Origin: Bernardetia sp.
GTDB lineage: Bacteria; Bacteroidota; Bacteroidia; Cytophagales; Bernardetiaceae
NCBI GenBank assembly: GCA_020630575.1
Contig: JAHDBD010000010.1
Location: forward strand, 1 to 64,000
Reading direction: 5' to 3'
DNA: 64,000 nucleotides
Part shown: piece after piece, positions 16,404 to 25,100 of the stretch
Position numbering within the stretch: position 1 is the stretch's first letter
Layout: every line of letters begins with the position of its first letter
Made by a program: the position numbers and the translations under genes
The notes under the pieces: generated by a model
Database searches by the model: none
Seen by the model: only the letters and a program-made list of their open reading frames with translations
What the model was told of the DNA's origin: nothing

Positions 16404-16988
16404 ATGTTTACTCCAATCAAATCAAACGCAATCAAATTTATTCTTTCAGCTAGTATTATCGTAGGTGGTTTATCTAGTTGTGCTAGTGAAGCAGTAGAAG
16501 AAACTCGTCAGGAAGTATTTGTGGAAGAATCAGCTCAATCAGAAAATCTTGCCAAAATAAATATTGACCCAACTCCTACCGATTTTGATACTGTAATGTA
16601 TCCAATAGATCCTTTAGTGGAGGATGATAAAGATAATAAGAAGAACAAGAATAATGCTGCTATTGAAATAGCTGGTAGCTGGGATATGACTTCTACTAAC
16701 GAACAAAATGTTGATTATAATTTAGAACTCTATAAAGATGGAACATATCAAGTATCACCTGATGAAATTTATACTAGAGGAAGAACTACAGGAAATTGGA
16801 ATGTAGATGGAACAGGAGATGAATTATACTTATATCTTGGTGGTCTTTATGACTATAATGATAATAAAAATATTATAGCAGAACCATCTACTAGAAATAA
16901 ATTTAAAATTACTGAATATTCAGATAATAGATTAGTTATTGTAAATGATCAAAATGATTCATTTATTTTAACTAGAAGCGATAAATAA
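16404..16988 (+). CDS. Predicted lipoprotein with a lipocalin-like C-terminal domain
   Basis: 194 residues. The signal peptide (~8-26) ends in lipobox GLSSC, followed by a long acidic, Asn-rich linker (VEDDKDNKKNKNNAAIE). The C-terminal ~100 residues (IAGSWDMTSTNEQNVDYNLE, DGTYQVSP, GNWNVDGTGDELYLY, KFKITEYSDNRLVIV) show the pattern of a small beta-barrel, as in lipocalin-like exported domains of Bacteroidota that begin with GxW. No specific ligand can be named. Monocistronic, with a strong terminator directly after. Lipoprotein call strong, fold call moderate. Confidence 0.65.
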   Translation: MFTPIKSNAIKFILSASIIVGGLSSCASEAVEETRQEVFVEESAQSENLAKINIDPTPTDFDTVMYPIDPLVEDDKDNKKNKNNAAIEIAGSWDMTSTNEQNVDYNLELYKDGTYQVSPDEIYTRGRTTGNWNVDGTGDELYLYLGGLYDYNDNKNIIAEPSTRNKFKITEYSDNRLVIVNDQNDSFILTRSDK

Positions 16989-17033
16989 TTTGTTCTTTTT
17001 TATTGATATTATTTAATAATAAGTTCATTTCTC

Positions 17034-17071
17034 AAAAAAGCTATTTACAAATTCGGTAAATAGCTTTTTTT
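17034..17071 (+). terminator. Strong rho-independent terminator
   Basis: AAAAAAGCTATTTAC (17034-17048), a 7-nt loop, then GTAAATAGCTTTTTT (17056-17070): a perfect 15-bp stem with a T run. It ends the lipoprotein gene and, being symmetrical, also serves the convergent rlpA-like gene. Confidence 0.9.
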
Positions 17072-17096
17072 GTTGTCTAATTAATTTTTTGTTTTA

Positions 17097-17504
17097 TCAG
17101 TCATATTCTATTTTTACTTTAGTTAGTCCGTCACGAATAAAATCTAATTTTTCTGCACCTTTTCGGGTAACATCAATAACTCTCCCTTTTTTAAAAGGTC
17201 CTCTATCATTTATTCTGACTCTAATTTGTTTTCCATTTTTTAAATTAGTAACAGTTACCATTGTACCAAAAGGAAGTGTTCTATGTGCTGCAGTCATTAG
17301 TTTTTGTCTGAATTTTTCGCCACTTGCTGTTGGTCTTCCTTCATACTTATCTCCATAATAAGATGCAATTCCTGTTTCACTATGTTTTCCTGCTTTAATA
17401 GAAGTATTTGAAGTATCTTTTTTCGAACCAAACAAAGAAGTACAAGAAGAAAAAGAAAAAACTAAAAAGAGAGATAGGCAAATGATTTTTATTCTTTGTT
17501 TCAT
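17097..17504 (-). CDS. rlpA: RlpA-like double-psi beta-barrel lipoprotein
   Basis: 135 residues. A signal peptide with lipobox FSFSSC is followed by a linker and one RlpA-type double-psi beta-barrel: TGIASYYGDKYEGRPTASGE, KLMTAAHRTLPFGTMVTVTN and RVRINDRGPFKKGRVIDVT. These contain the conserved AHRTLPFGT, NDRGPF and R-x-I-D motifs. RlpA proteins bind or cleave peptidoglycan strands lacking stem peptides and act at the septum in some bacteria. There is no C-terminal SPOR domain here, so septal targeting is not shown. The lytic activity of short Bacteroidota members is not established. Monocistronic. Confidence 0.88.
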   Translation of the reverse strand: MKQRIKIICLSLFLVFSFSSCTSLFGSKKDTSNTSIKAGKHSETGIASYYGDKYEGRPTASGEKFRQKLMTAAHRTLPFGTMVTVTNLKNGKQIRVRINDRGPFKKGRVIDVTRKGAEKLDFIRDGLTKVKIEYD

Positions 17505-17576
17505 ATCAAAATAGTATTGAAGTTATTTAAAAATAGGTGGGTTTGCATTTTAAACTCGCTTATTGAAAATATAATT

Positions 17577-17975
17577 TTAAATAGTGTCTAAGTAATTTTC
17601 TGCTTCTTCTAATGTAACAAAGGCAGTAATAGGAGTATTTGAACGAGTAGTAGTTCTAGCTACCTGCATATTAGCAATATCATTTATAGAGGCTAATTGT
17701 GCAACAGCTTTCATTCCTTTTTCTAATAAGTACGCCTGTATTTTCTGATGAACTTGTTCTATTTCTAAGCTCATATGCCCCATAAGCCTTGCATCTGCCA
17801 AAACGGTAAAACTTTCTAGCAAAAAACCATTTTCAATAGCTTTTTCCCAGCCTTTTTTATATTCCAAAACTGCTGATAAGTCTTTACAACTACCTTTTAT
17901 TATAGAATATGCTCTATTTTTTTCTGTATTTATAGCTAAACTATAATAACTATTGCTCATAAATTGCTTTGGCAT
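17577..17975 (-). CDS. Small STAS/SpoIIAA-like cytoplasmic protein
   Basis: 132 residues, no signal peptide. An alternating beta-alpha pattern (YYSLAINTEKNRAYSIIKG, LESFTVLADARLMGH, VAQLASINDIANMQVART, NTPITAFVTLEEAENYL) resembles the SpoIIAA-like/STAS fold family in which a central TVLxDxR segment is followed by helices. Members have no fixed role; some interact with lipids or signalling partners. A second in-frame ATG at residue 6 (MSNSYYS) may be the true start. Alone on the minus strand between rlpA and dps. The fold assignment rests on pattern only. Confidence 0.5.
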   Translation of the reverse strand: MPKQFMSNSYYSLAINTEKNRAYSIIKGSCKDLSAVLEYKKGWEKAIENGFLLESFTVLADARLMGHMSLEIEQVHQKIQAYLLEKGMKAVAQLASINDIANMQVARTTTRSNTPITAFVTLEEAENYLDTI

Positions 17976-18052
17976 TTCTATAAAATAAATAAATGTATTG
18001 AAGGAGAAGTGTTTAAATCTATATTTTTACGTAAAGGTAAAAAGAAAATAAC

Positions 18053-18090
18053 AAAAAAAACACACTCTAAATTTGCATTTAGAATGTGTT
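18053..18090 (-). terminator. Terminator of dps
   Basis: On the minus strand AACACATTCTAAAT pairs with ATTTAGAGTGTGTT (one mismatch) and is followed by eight T residues. It lies about 75 bp behind the dps stop. Confidence 0.8.
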
Positions 18091-18163
18091 GATAATTTAA
18101 GTTTTTCAACAAAAATGAATTTGTTAAAAAATTCAAACAAGCTCTAATATAAAAACAAGTCTG

Positions 18164-18658
18164 TTATTTAGTACTTCCCAACCAAGCAGAAAGCATCCAA
18201 ACTGTTTTTTCTTGTACTTTGATAAATCCTGCCAACATATCTGTTGTTCCTTCATCTTGAGCATCACCAGCAATAGAAAGCGTTTCACGTTCTTTCTTGA
18301 TAAGAACAGAATAATCAGTAATAATTGATTCTACTGATTTTTTCTCATCACTTATATTTTTGTGAACTTTCACTGTTGAGTTTTTGAGATAATCTTCGTA
18401 AGTATGAAGAGGTGTATGTCCTAAAGTAAGGATTCGCTCTGCAATTTCATCAATATTTAATTGCGCTTCATTATATAGTTCTTCAAATTTTACGTGAAGA
18501 GAAAAGAAATGATGACCCAATAAATTCCAGTGAAAACCTCTTAGATTTTGATAAAATACTTGATAATTTGAAAGAATTTCGTTGAGGTGTTTGACAGTTT
18601 TGTCCGATTTGTCTTTATCTAAAGCAATTCGATTGAGTTCTATCATAGCAGTTTCCAT
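18164..18658 (-). CDS. dps: Dps-family DNA-protection ferritin
   Basis: 164 residues with the four-helix Dps fold. The ferroxidase-site signature is intact: the His in NLRGFHWNLLGHHFFSLH and the Asp/Glu set in FEELYNEAQLNIDEIAERI, plus the following LGHTPLHTYEDYL block. Dps forms a 12-subunit shell that oxidises and stores iron, using hydrogen peroxide, and shields DNA in starvation or oxidative stress. The N-terminus (METAMIELNRIALDKDKSDK) is short, so DNA binding through a lysine-rich tail is possible but weak. Monocistronic, with a strong terminator. No OxyR or PerR site was recognised upstream. Confidence 0.93.
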   Translation of the reverse strand: METAMIELNRIALDKDKSDKTVKHLNEILSNYQVFYQNLRGFHWNLLGHHFFSLHVKFEELYNEAQLNIDEIAERILTLGHTPLHTYEDYLKNSTVKVHKNISDEKKSVESIITDYSVLIKKERETLSIAGDAQDEGTTDMLAGFIKVQEKTVWMLSAWLGSTK

Positions 18659-18813
18659 AAAAATAATATGTTTTTAAAAGTGAGTTATAAATTAAAAAAT
18701 GAGATAGCCAGATTTTTTCAAATCCTGCGTTTCTATGTAGTATTAACACTCAAACTCACCTTTTGTTAGATAAATTTGAAAATTGATGAAATGCTCCTTT
18801 CCTATTTTACTAT

Positions 18814-19023
18814 TTAAAAATAGAGAGCTTCTTCTATGTATGAAAGCGTTTCGTGCCTATGTATTCTGATAAGACTAGCTGCACCAAATTTAGTTTCTAT
18901 TCTGTATAAATCTTTTTCACGATAAAACTTTCCATCTGGAGCAGAATATACTACATCTTGCTTAGAAGACTGAAAAAAGTAAGCTGCTTGTTCTAATAAT
19001 TCTTCGAAATTTTCTCTGTTCAT
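18814..19023 (-). CDS. Small hypothetical protein
   Basis: 69 residues from ATG 19023 (an upstream TTG at 19029 is less likely). Soluble, mixed charge: MNRENFEELLEQAAYFFQSS, then YSAPDGKFYREKDLYR and SLIRIHRHETLSYIEEALYF. No family recognised. Coding potential is supported by the even spread of charged residues and lack of alternative longer frames. It follows upstream of dps on the same strand, with a 155-bp gap, so it may share regulation but not clearly a transcript. Confidence 0.5.
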   Translation of the reverse strand: MNRENFEELLEQAAYFFQSSKQDVVYSAPDGKFYREKDLYRIETKFGAASLIRIHRHETLSYIEEALYF

Positions 19024-19389
19024 AATCAAATTGTCGTTTAAGATAGATAAATTGATAGAAATTGAATGAAATCAAAAATGAGGTAAAGAATGAGATAAAG
19101 ACCTTTTGACTTTATAAGTGCAAGATGCAATTTTGTGTTTTAATAAGAAAACAATAGATATTATCTTTGAATAAATTTAGAATGAATAAATTACTGCCAA
19201 ACACTGACTGGATTGCCAAATCATTAAATGGAACTTCTATTATCATTATAATCTTATCCTATATTCAAAACAGAACCATTTTAGTATCTTAGCGTTAATA
19301 AATCTATATTTAAAAAACTATATCTACTAATTTTGCGTACTGTGTATAACCAAGTAGCTATAATTTTAAAAAATAGTGCTTGTATTTTT
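19024..19389. other. Gene-free stretch between divergent genes
   Basis: About 365 bases with no coding frame or RNA gene. A partial -7 box (TATCTTTG near 19160) and TATCTTAG near 19290 face the plus strand, but neither has a TTTG at the right distance. Promoter positions remain uncertain. Confidence 0.35.
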
Positions 19390-20364
19390 ATGAGCAAATA
19401 TCTTGAAAAACAAAACCAAAAACTACCTATGTGGGACTATCTTCTTTATAAATTAAAAGACAAAATGCGCCTTGATGATGACAATGAGCGTGCTGATAAA
19501 GTCATTGAAAACTCTGTTATCTGGGCAATGGCAGCTTCTCTTATTCCAATTCCTTTAGCTGATATGATTGCTGTTACGGTCATACAGGCTGATATGGTCA
19601 GAAGATTGGCAGAAATAAATGGTGTAGAAGCAAACAATGCAAATATAGAATCTTGGCTTGGAACGCTTTCAGGTGGTGTTTTATCAAAACTAGGAGCGCA
19701 AGCCCTAAAACTTATACCAGGTTGGGGAAGTATTGCTGGAGGTGTTGGAATGGCAGTTTTGTCAGGAGCATCAACTTATGCAGCAGGAAAAACTTTTGCT
19801 AAGCACTTTAGAGAAGGAGGCGATTTAGAAAACTTTGATACAGAAGCTGTAAAAGGATTTTATGATGAGCAGCTTATTAAAGGACGAGATTTTGCCAAAC
19901 AAATGAAAGATGAAGTAGAAAAACGTGCAAAGGCAGCTTATGCAGAGTTTTCAGGTGAAGAGGTCAAAAAAGAAGAAAAAGACTTCGATTTTGAAGAAGT
20001 AATGGATTTTGAAGAAGTGATTGATGAAAAATTTCAAAAAGAAGAAAATAAAAAACAGAGCAACACAACTACTTCAAATTCAAATCAGAATACAAAAACT
20101 ACTTTTTCAGAAGAACCTCCTCATCAGGCAAGTCCAAACAAACATTCTGCTCAAAAAGCTCCAAAAACTGAAGACACTCCTCCAAATAGTGCTACAAACA
20201 AAACTTCAAATCAAAATACTACAAACCCATCTTCTTATCAGTCTGCAAAAGAATCAGCAAATGCACTTGCCGAACTCCGTCAGCTTGCTAGTCTGAGAGA
20301 TAAAGGAATATTGACAGAAGAAGAATTTCAGCGGCTTAAAACCAAGTTAATGGAGAAGTTATAA
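19390..20364 (+). CDS. DUF697-like membrane-associated protein with C-terminal SHOCT domain
   Basis: 324 residues from ATG 19390; an upstream TTG-type start at 19333 would add 19 residues without family support. The N-terminal half (~30-165) resembles DUF697: VIENSVIWAMAASLIPIPLA, DMIAVTVIQADMVRRLAEI, then glycine-rich hydrophobic helices (GWGSIAGGVGMAVLSGAS). A charged, low-complexity Asn/Thr/Ser/Lys linker follows (~200-280), and the protein ends in a SHOCT module (LRQLASLRDKGILTEEEFQ), a short oligomerisation motif. DUF697 proteins are often near or fused to small GTPases and associate with the inner membrane; no GTPase gene is adjacent here. Function unknown. Confidence 0.7.
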   Translation: MSKYLEKQNQKLPMWDYLLYKLKDKMRLDDDNERADKVIENSVIWAMAASLIPIPLADMIAVTVIQADMVRRLAEINGVEANNANIESWLGTLSGGVLSKLGAQALKLIPGWGSIAGGVGMAVLSGASTYAAGKTFAKHFREGGDLENFDTEAVKGFYDEQLIKGRDFAKQMKDEVEKRAKAAYAEFSGEEVKKEEKDFDFEEVMDFEEVIDEKFQKEENKKQSNTTTSNSNQNTKTTFSEEPPHQASPNKHSAQKAPKTEDTPPNSATNKTSNQNTTNPSSYQSAKESANALAELRQLASLRDKGILTEEEFQRLKTKLMEKL

Positions 20365-20386
20365 TAAAAATTATAACAAAATAGGC

Positions 20387-20437
20387 TTTGAATTGATTTT
20401 ACTAGATATATTTTTTAATCTAAAAAATCAATTCAAA
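20387..20437 (+). promoter_or_regulatory. Long stem-loop 13 nt upstream of the CoA-binding-protein gene
   Basis: TTTGAATTGATTTT (20387-20400) pairs perfectly with AAAATCAATTCAAA (20424-20437); within the loop TAGAT pairs with ATCTA. It ends 13 nt before the ATG at 20451 and lacks a T run, so it is not a simple terminator for the upstream gene. Confidence 0.55.
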
Positions 20438-20450
20438 CCATTTTATATAT

Positions 20451-20831
20451 ATGCAAAGTAAAAAGACACTCATTCTTGGAGCAACTCCAAATCCCACTCG
20501 TTATGCGTATTTAGCAGCAGAAAGACTTACTAATAGAAATCATGAAATTGTTCCTGTAGGAATAAAACAAGGAGAACTTTTCGGACAACCTATAGAAGTA
20601 CAAACACAAACTGACGACCTTACCATTCATAATGATATTGATACAATAACACTCTATGTAGGAGTGAGAAATCAGCCTGAGTGGTACAATTATATTCTGC
20701 AAACAAAACCCAAACGAATCATTTTTAATCCAGGTACTGAAAATCCTGAACTTATGAAAATGGCTAGAGAAGAAGGAATAGAGGTAGAAGTAGCTTGTAC
20801 TTTAGTAATGCTTGGTTCTGGACAGTATTAA
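20451..20831 (+). CDS. CoA-binding domain protein
   Basis: 126 residues, a single Rossmann-like CoA_binding_2 domain: KTLILGATPNPTRYAYLAAE at the N-terminus (glycine-containing first loop), EIVPVGIKQGELFGQPI, TITLYVGVRNQPEWYNYIL, KRIIFNPGTENPELMKMARE and EVEVACTLVMLGSGQY at the end. The NPGTEN and ACTLVML motifs are conserved in this family, which binds CoA or related nucleotides; no physiological role is settled. Cytoplasmic. It is preceded by an unusual hairpin and followed by a terminator-like stem, so it is transcribed alone. Confidence 0.88.
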   Translation: MQSKKTLILGATPNPTRYAYLAAERLTNRNHEIVPVGIKQGELFGQPIEVQTQTDDLTIHNDIDTITLYVGVRNQPEWYNYILQTKPKRIIFNPGTENPELMKMAREEGIEVEVACTLVMLGSGQY

Positions 20832-20866
20832 TTTTAAACAAAATTTATTATCTAAAATTTTTCTTT

Positions 20867-20898
20867 AACTATCTTTGCTAAAAGATAGTTAATTTTTT
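20867..20898 (+). terminator. Rho-independent terminator
   Basis: AACTATCTT (20867-20875), a short loop, AAGATAGTT (20882-20890), then a T run to 20898. It ends the CoA-binding-protein gene. Confidence 0.75.
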
Positions 20899-20943
20899 GG
20901 CTTCTATCTTTGTATCTGCTTTATTTTATCTTTCCCTATCTTA

Positions 20944-22047
20944 ATGAGTTATATTACTGCTATCAATACTGCAAATCCTCCTTTTACTATTTCCCAAGAG
21001 CAAAGTGCTGATTTTTCTGCTCACTTTATGGGAAAAACTAAAGATGAAAAAAGAAAAATTAGAATCTTACAGCGTGCAACAGGAATAAAAAACCGTCATA
21101 CTGTTTTAGAAGATTATACGAAAAAAGAAAACTTTGATTTTTATCCCAACTCTGAAGATTTAGAACCTTTTCCTACTACTTCTGAGCGTATGAAAATGTA
21201 TGAAAAATGGGCTACAAAATTAGGTATGGAAGCTGCAAAACCAATTATAGAAGGAAGAGAACAAGAAATTACTCATCTGATTACAGTTAGTTGTACAGGA
21301 ATGTACGCACCTGGAATTGATATTGAACTACTAGAAAACTTAGGATTAAATTCTTCTGTACAGCGAACAGCAATTAATTTTATGGGTTGCTATGCCTCTT
21401 TTAATGCTCTCAAAGTAGCTGATGCGTTTTGTAAGGCTTTTGATGCAAAAGTATTAATTGTAGGAGTAGAACTTTGCACATTGCATTTTCAAAAACAATC
21501 TGATGATGATAATTTGCTTGCCAATTCTATTTTTGCTGATGGAGCTGCTGCTGTTTTGGTAGAATCTAAACCAAAAGAAAACAACACAAACTTGTTTTTG
21601 AAAAACTTTTATTGTGATCTTGTTCCAAAAGGAAAACGAGATATGGCATGGTATATACGAGATACAGGTTTTGAGATGCGTTTATCTTCTTATGTAGCCG
21701 ATATTTTGGGAGATGAAATTGAAGAAGTTTTAGATAAACTAATGAACGGTTTAGAAGTAGATAGAAATTCAGATTCCATTTCTCATTGGGCTGTTCATCC
21801 AGGAGGAAAAAAGATTTTGGAAACACTTGCCAAAAAGTTATCTATGAACAAATCAAAACTAGATGTTCCTTTCAAAATTTGGGAAGAATATGGAAACATG
21901 TCTTCTGTAACAGTCCTTTTTGTTTTGAAGGAGCTTTTACACAATAAAGAAAAATACCAACTCAAAAATAATCAACTCATTCCCTCTCTAGCTTTTGGTC
22001 CTGGTTTGACTGTCGAATCAGCTTTATTTGAATTACTAGAAAAGTAA
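20944..22047 (+). CDS. Type III polyketide synthase (chalcone/stilbene synthase family)
   Basis: 367 residues, the usual length. The catalytic triad is visible: Cys in NFMGCYASFNALK (~148), His in WAVHPGGKKILE (~284) and Asn in YGNMSSVTVLFVL (~317), together with the C-terminal SLAFGPGLTVE loop. These enzymes condense malonyl-CoA units onto a starter CoA and cyclise the product to pyrones, resorcinols or alkylresorcinol-like lipids. The usual partners (methyltransferase, oxidoreductase, UbiA-type prenyltransferase) are not next to it, so the product cannot be inferred. A -7-like TATCTTTG at 20905-20912 lies 31 bp upstream without a clear -33 box. A terminator follows at 22062. Confidence 0.92.
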   Translation: MSYITAINTANPPFTISQEQSADFSAHFMGKTKDEKRKIRILQRATGIKNRHTVLEDYTKKENFDFYPNSEDLEPFPTTSERMKMYEKWATKLGMEAAKPIIEGREQEITHLITVSCTGMYAPGIDIELLENLGLNSSVQRTAINFMGCYASFNALKVADAFCKAFDAKVLIVGVELCTLHFQKQSDDDNLLANSIFADGAAAVLVESKPKENNTNLFLKNFYCDLVPKGKRDMAWYIRDTGFEMRLSSYVADILGDEIEEVLDKLMNGLEVDRNSDSISHWAVHPGGKKILETLAKKLSMNKSKLDVPFKIWEEYGNMSSVTVLFVLKELLHNKEKYQLKNNQLIPSLAFGPGLTVESALFELLEK

Positions 22048-22061
22048 CCTTGAAAGGCTAT

Positions 22062-22095
22062 AAAGGCTATTCATAAAAAATGGGTAGCCTTTTTT
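22062..22095 (+). terminator. Terminator of the polyketide synthase gene
   Basis: AAAGGCTA (22062-22069) pairs with TAGCCTTT (22085-22092), and a T run follows. An additional 10-bp inverted pair, CTAATTATCA (22100-22109) and TGATAATTAG (22166-22175), lies between here and the stop of the convergent helicase gene. Confidence 0.75.
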
Positions 22096-22171
22096 GTCAC
22101 TAATTATCAATAATGAATGGTTCTACATGTGATAACCTACCTCTATAATTGTAAATGGATATAAGTGATAA

Positions 22172-25100
22172 TTAGATTTTTTCTTGTTCTTCCTGTGGTT
22201 TTATTTTAGAAAGGTTTTCTCCAATAGATTCCAAATTTAATGGTCTGTCTAAAAACTCTTCCATAGCTGTCATGGTAGATAAAGATTTTTTTGGCAATTT
22301 GTCTTCATCAATAGAATTGGCAAAATCAACCAAATTTTTCATTTCTTTTTTCGAATTAATCCACCAGTTTGTAGTCCAGATACGATAGTAATGAATTTTC
22401 ATTCTTTCAGTAATAATTTTTCCTCTATATATATCATGAATATACGCTTCTTCAGTATTATGATGCATAGCTCCATCACACTCAATAGCTAAAATGGGCT
22501 TTCCTGCTTTATGAGCTTTTATTACAAAATCTAATTTCAAACTTCCAAATTGATATTCAGCTTCGACACATTCTTCTCCAAACTGTTCGGAAAGGCGATG
22601 ATATAACTCTTCTTTAAATGGAGACTGTTGGTTTTGTACTTTATCAAAACGTTCTCCTTCCAAACAGTATTTTTCTAGAAGCTCCAAAATAGCTCTTCTT
22701 TTTTTAGATTCATTTTCTTCTATTGCTTGTGCATAAGCTAAGTAAGCATATAAAATAGCTCTTCCTGTATTTCCTCTAAGTGCAAGCTCTTTTGCATAAC
22801 GATTATAATAAGAAGAAGGAATAGAAGTACAAACATACACCTGATATTTTGCTCTAGTAACAAGAACATTAAGTAATTTGTATCCTTTTGATAAATTTAG
22901 AGGTCCAAAATATTGTTTAAATACTCCCTCTTCATTTTTACCAAATGTTGTAGAAATTAAAATAATATCTCGTTCATCTCCTTGCATATTCTCTAAATTT
23001 TTGACAAAAAAACCATCTTCTTTTATTTTTTCATAACGTTTGAGAAGTTCTTTATTTCCTTGACAGGTTTTTTGAATTAACTCTAAAATCAAATTACGTT
23101 GTTCAATATTAAAAGTAGCTATTCCTATTGTTGGACAATCTCCGTAGCTATTCTCACAAATATGTCCAAACAGAATATCTACAATCATTTTGGCTTCTGT
23201 CATATTAGTTCTGTTTTTATCATAAATACCATCAGCTTGCAGAAAACGAATAGGCTTATACGCAAAACGTTCAGGCATAAGCATAAGCCTTGAACCATAG
23301 AAAGCAGAGTTTGAAAACTCAATTAGGAACGGATGACGAGAGCGATAATGAAAATCTAAATAAGATTTCTCATAGCCAGCATCTAAAGCAAATTGTAACA
23401 ATGATTCTTTATCAGCCAATTCTCTTGAATCAGGTTTTATTACTAAAGGAGCTTCCTCGTGTGTTTCTTTGTCTTCTAAATCAATGTCTAATAAAATATC
23501 TCTTCCAAAATAATTAGTAGGAGGAGTTTGATGTACATCTCCTGAAATAATTCTATAATTTCCACGCAAATAAGATGAAAAAGTATCTTCTAATCTCAAC
23601 TGACTGGCTTCATCAAAGATAACAACTTCAAATAGTCCTTCTTTCATTGGCAGAATCGAACTAGCTACTGTAGGACTAACTAAAATTACGGGAAAGAAAC
23701 TACTAAATAACTGAAAATCAGTATGGATTATCTTGCGAAGTGAATTTTTGCGTTTGTTTTGTTTGTTTTTTTTATAATTATAAAGTGTATTTATATTTCC
23801 TCCCTTTAACTTAAATTTTTCTAAAGCCGTTTTTTGTATGCTAAGCCAGTGTGCAATTATCTTATCGACTTGCATCTTTTTTAGCTTTTCAGTTAATTGG
23901 TTAAGTTCTTCTATTAAATGATCATCTTGTTGGAAAGGACCAATTTCTTGTTCGTATTTAAAGAGAACATTATCCAAATACCAGCTCTCAAAGGTATTTG
24001 CCCAATCATTGGATTTTGCTTTTATGAGTGCAGTAAAAACATTTCTTTGTGGTATTTTTAATGAAATAAAAAAATGTTTCCACTTATAATATTCTTGAAA
24101 ATCATCTATTCCTACCAAAATAGATTTCATTTTTTCTTGGTAAGCAAGTATAGATTTGTAAAGTGTTTCAAAATTTTCTACACCTTCTTTATTTGGAAAC
24201 TCTACATCAAAATATTTTATTTCTTGTTGCTTATCTACAAACTCTTGATATTGTTTGAGAAATTCTTGTTTGAAGTTTTTGACTTTATCATGTTTACGAG
24301 AAACAAAAGAAAAAATCATGATAGAATTATTTCTAAATACTCTATTGTCTTTAAATTCTTCTCCATAAATAGTTTTATGAGTAGTATATGTATCAATAAC
24401 TTCTTGAGACTCTCTAATCACACGATTTAAACTTTCTTCTATTTCTATGCGCTGTGTATGTAAAAATGTTCCTTGAAATAGTTGGTCATTTAACTGCTCT
24501 AAAGGATGATTTTCGGCAGCAACTTGTTTAAAGAGATAATATCCTTCTTTTATTTTTTTTGTATATAATTCAAACTCTTCATAATCGAATGAATACTCGC
24601 TTCTATCTAACAAATGTTTTAAAGAAATATTTTCTCCTATACGTTGGCTGTGCATGTATTTTCCTACAACATCCTTCCAACAATCATCTCCAAATATTTT
24701 CTTTAAAACAGCTTTGTGTCTTCTATTAATATCTCTTTTTAATTGATTGTAATTATTGAGTGCAATTTCATACTCTTTTTCTCTAAAATTATGACGATAT
24801 TCTTCTATTTGCTCTGCTGCATTTCTGACCTTTGCAATGACTGTTCGTCTATCTTTAGTAGTATCTTCAATAGAAATACAAAACTCTCCACAGCCTAAAT
24901 CTTCCAAATTTTGACGAATAACATCCAATGCTGTCTTTTTCTCACAGACAACCAAACACTTAGCACCACTTTCAATGGTATTGGTAATAATGGCTGTCAG
25001 TGCCTGACTTTTTCCTGTTCCAGGAGGACCTTGTATGACACGAACAGTTTTTTTGGCAAGCGAATGTAATATTTTTTCTTGGCTAGGGTCAGTAGCTATA

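Noticed and set aside
20021-20296. Lys/Gln/Leu-rich frame overlapping the DUF697-SHOCT gene
   Set aside because: It is the shifted reading of a low-complexity Asn/Thr/Lys linker and has no family similarity.
20944-22047. A polyketide biosynthetic gene cluster around the type III synthase
   Set aside because: Neighbours are a CoA-binding protein and a convergent helicase; no tailoring enzyme is present, so no cluster is claimed.
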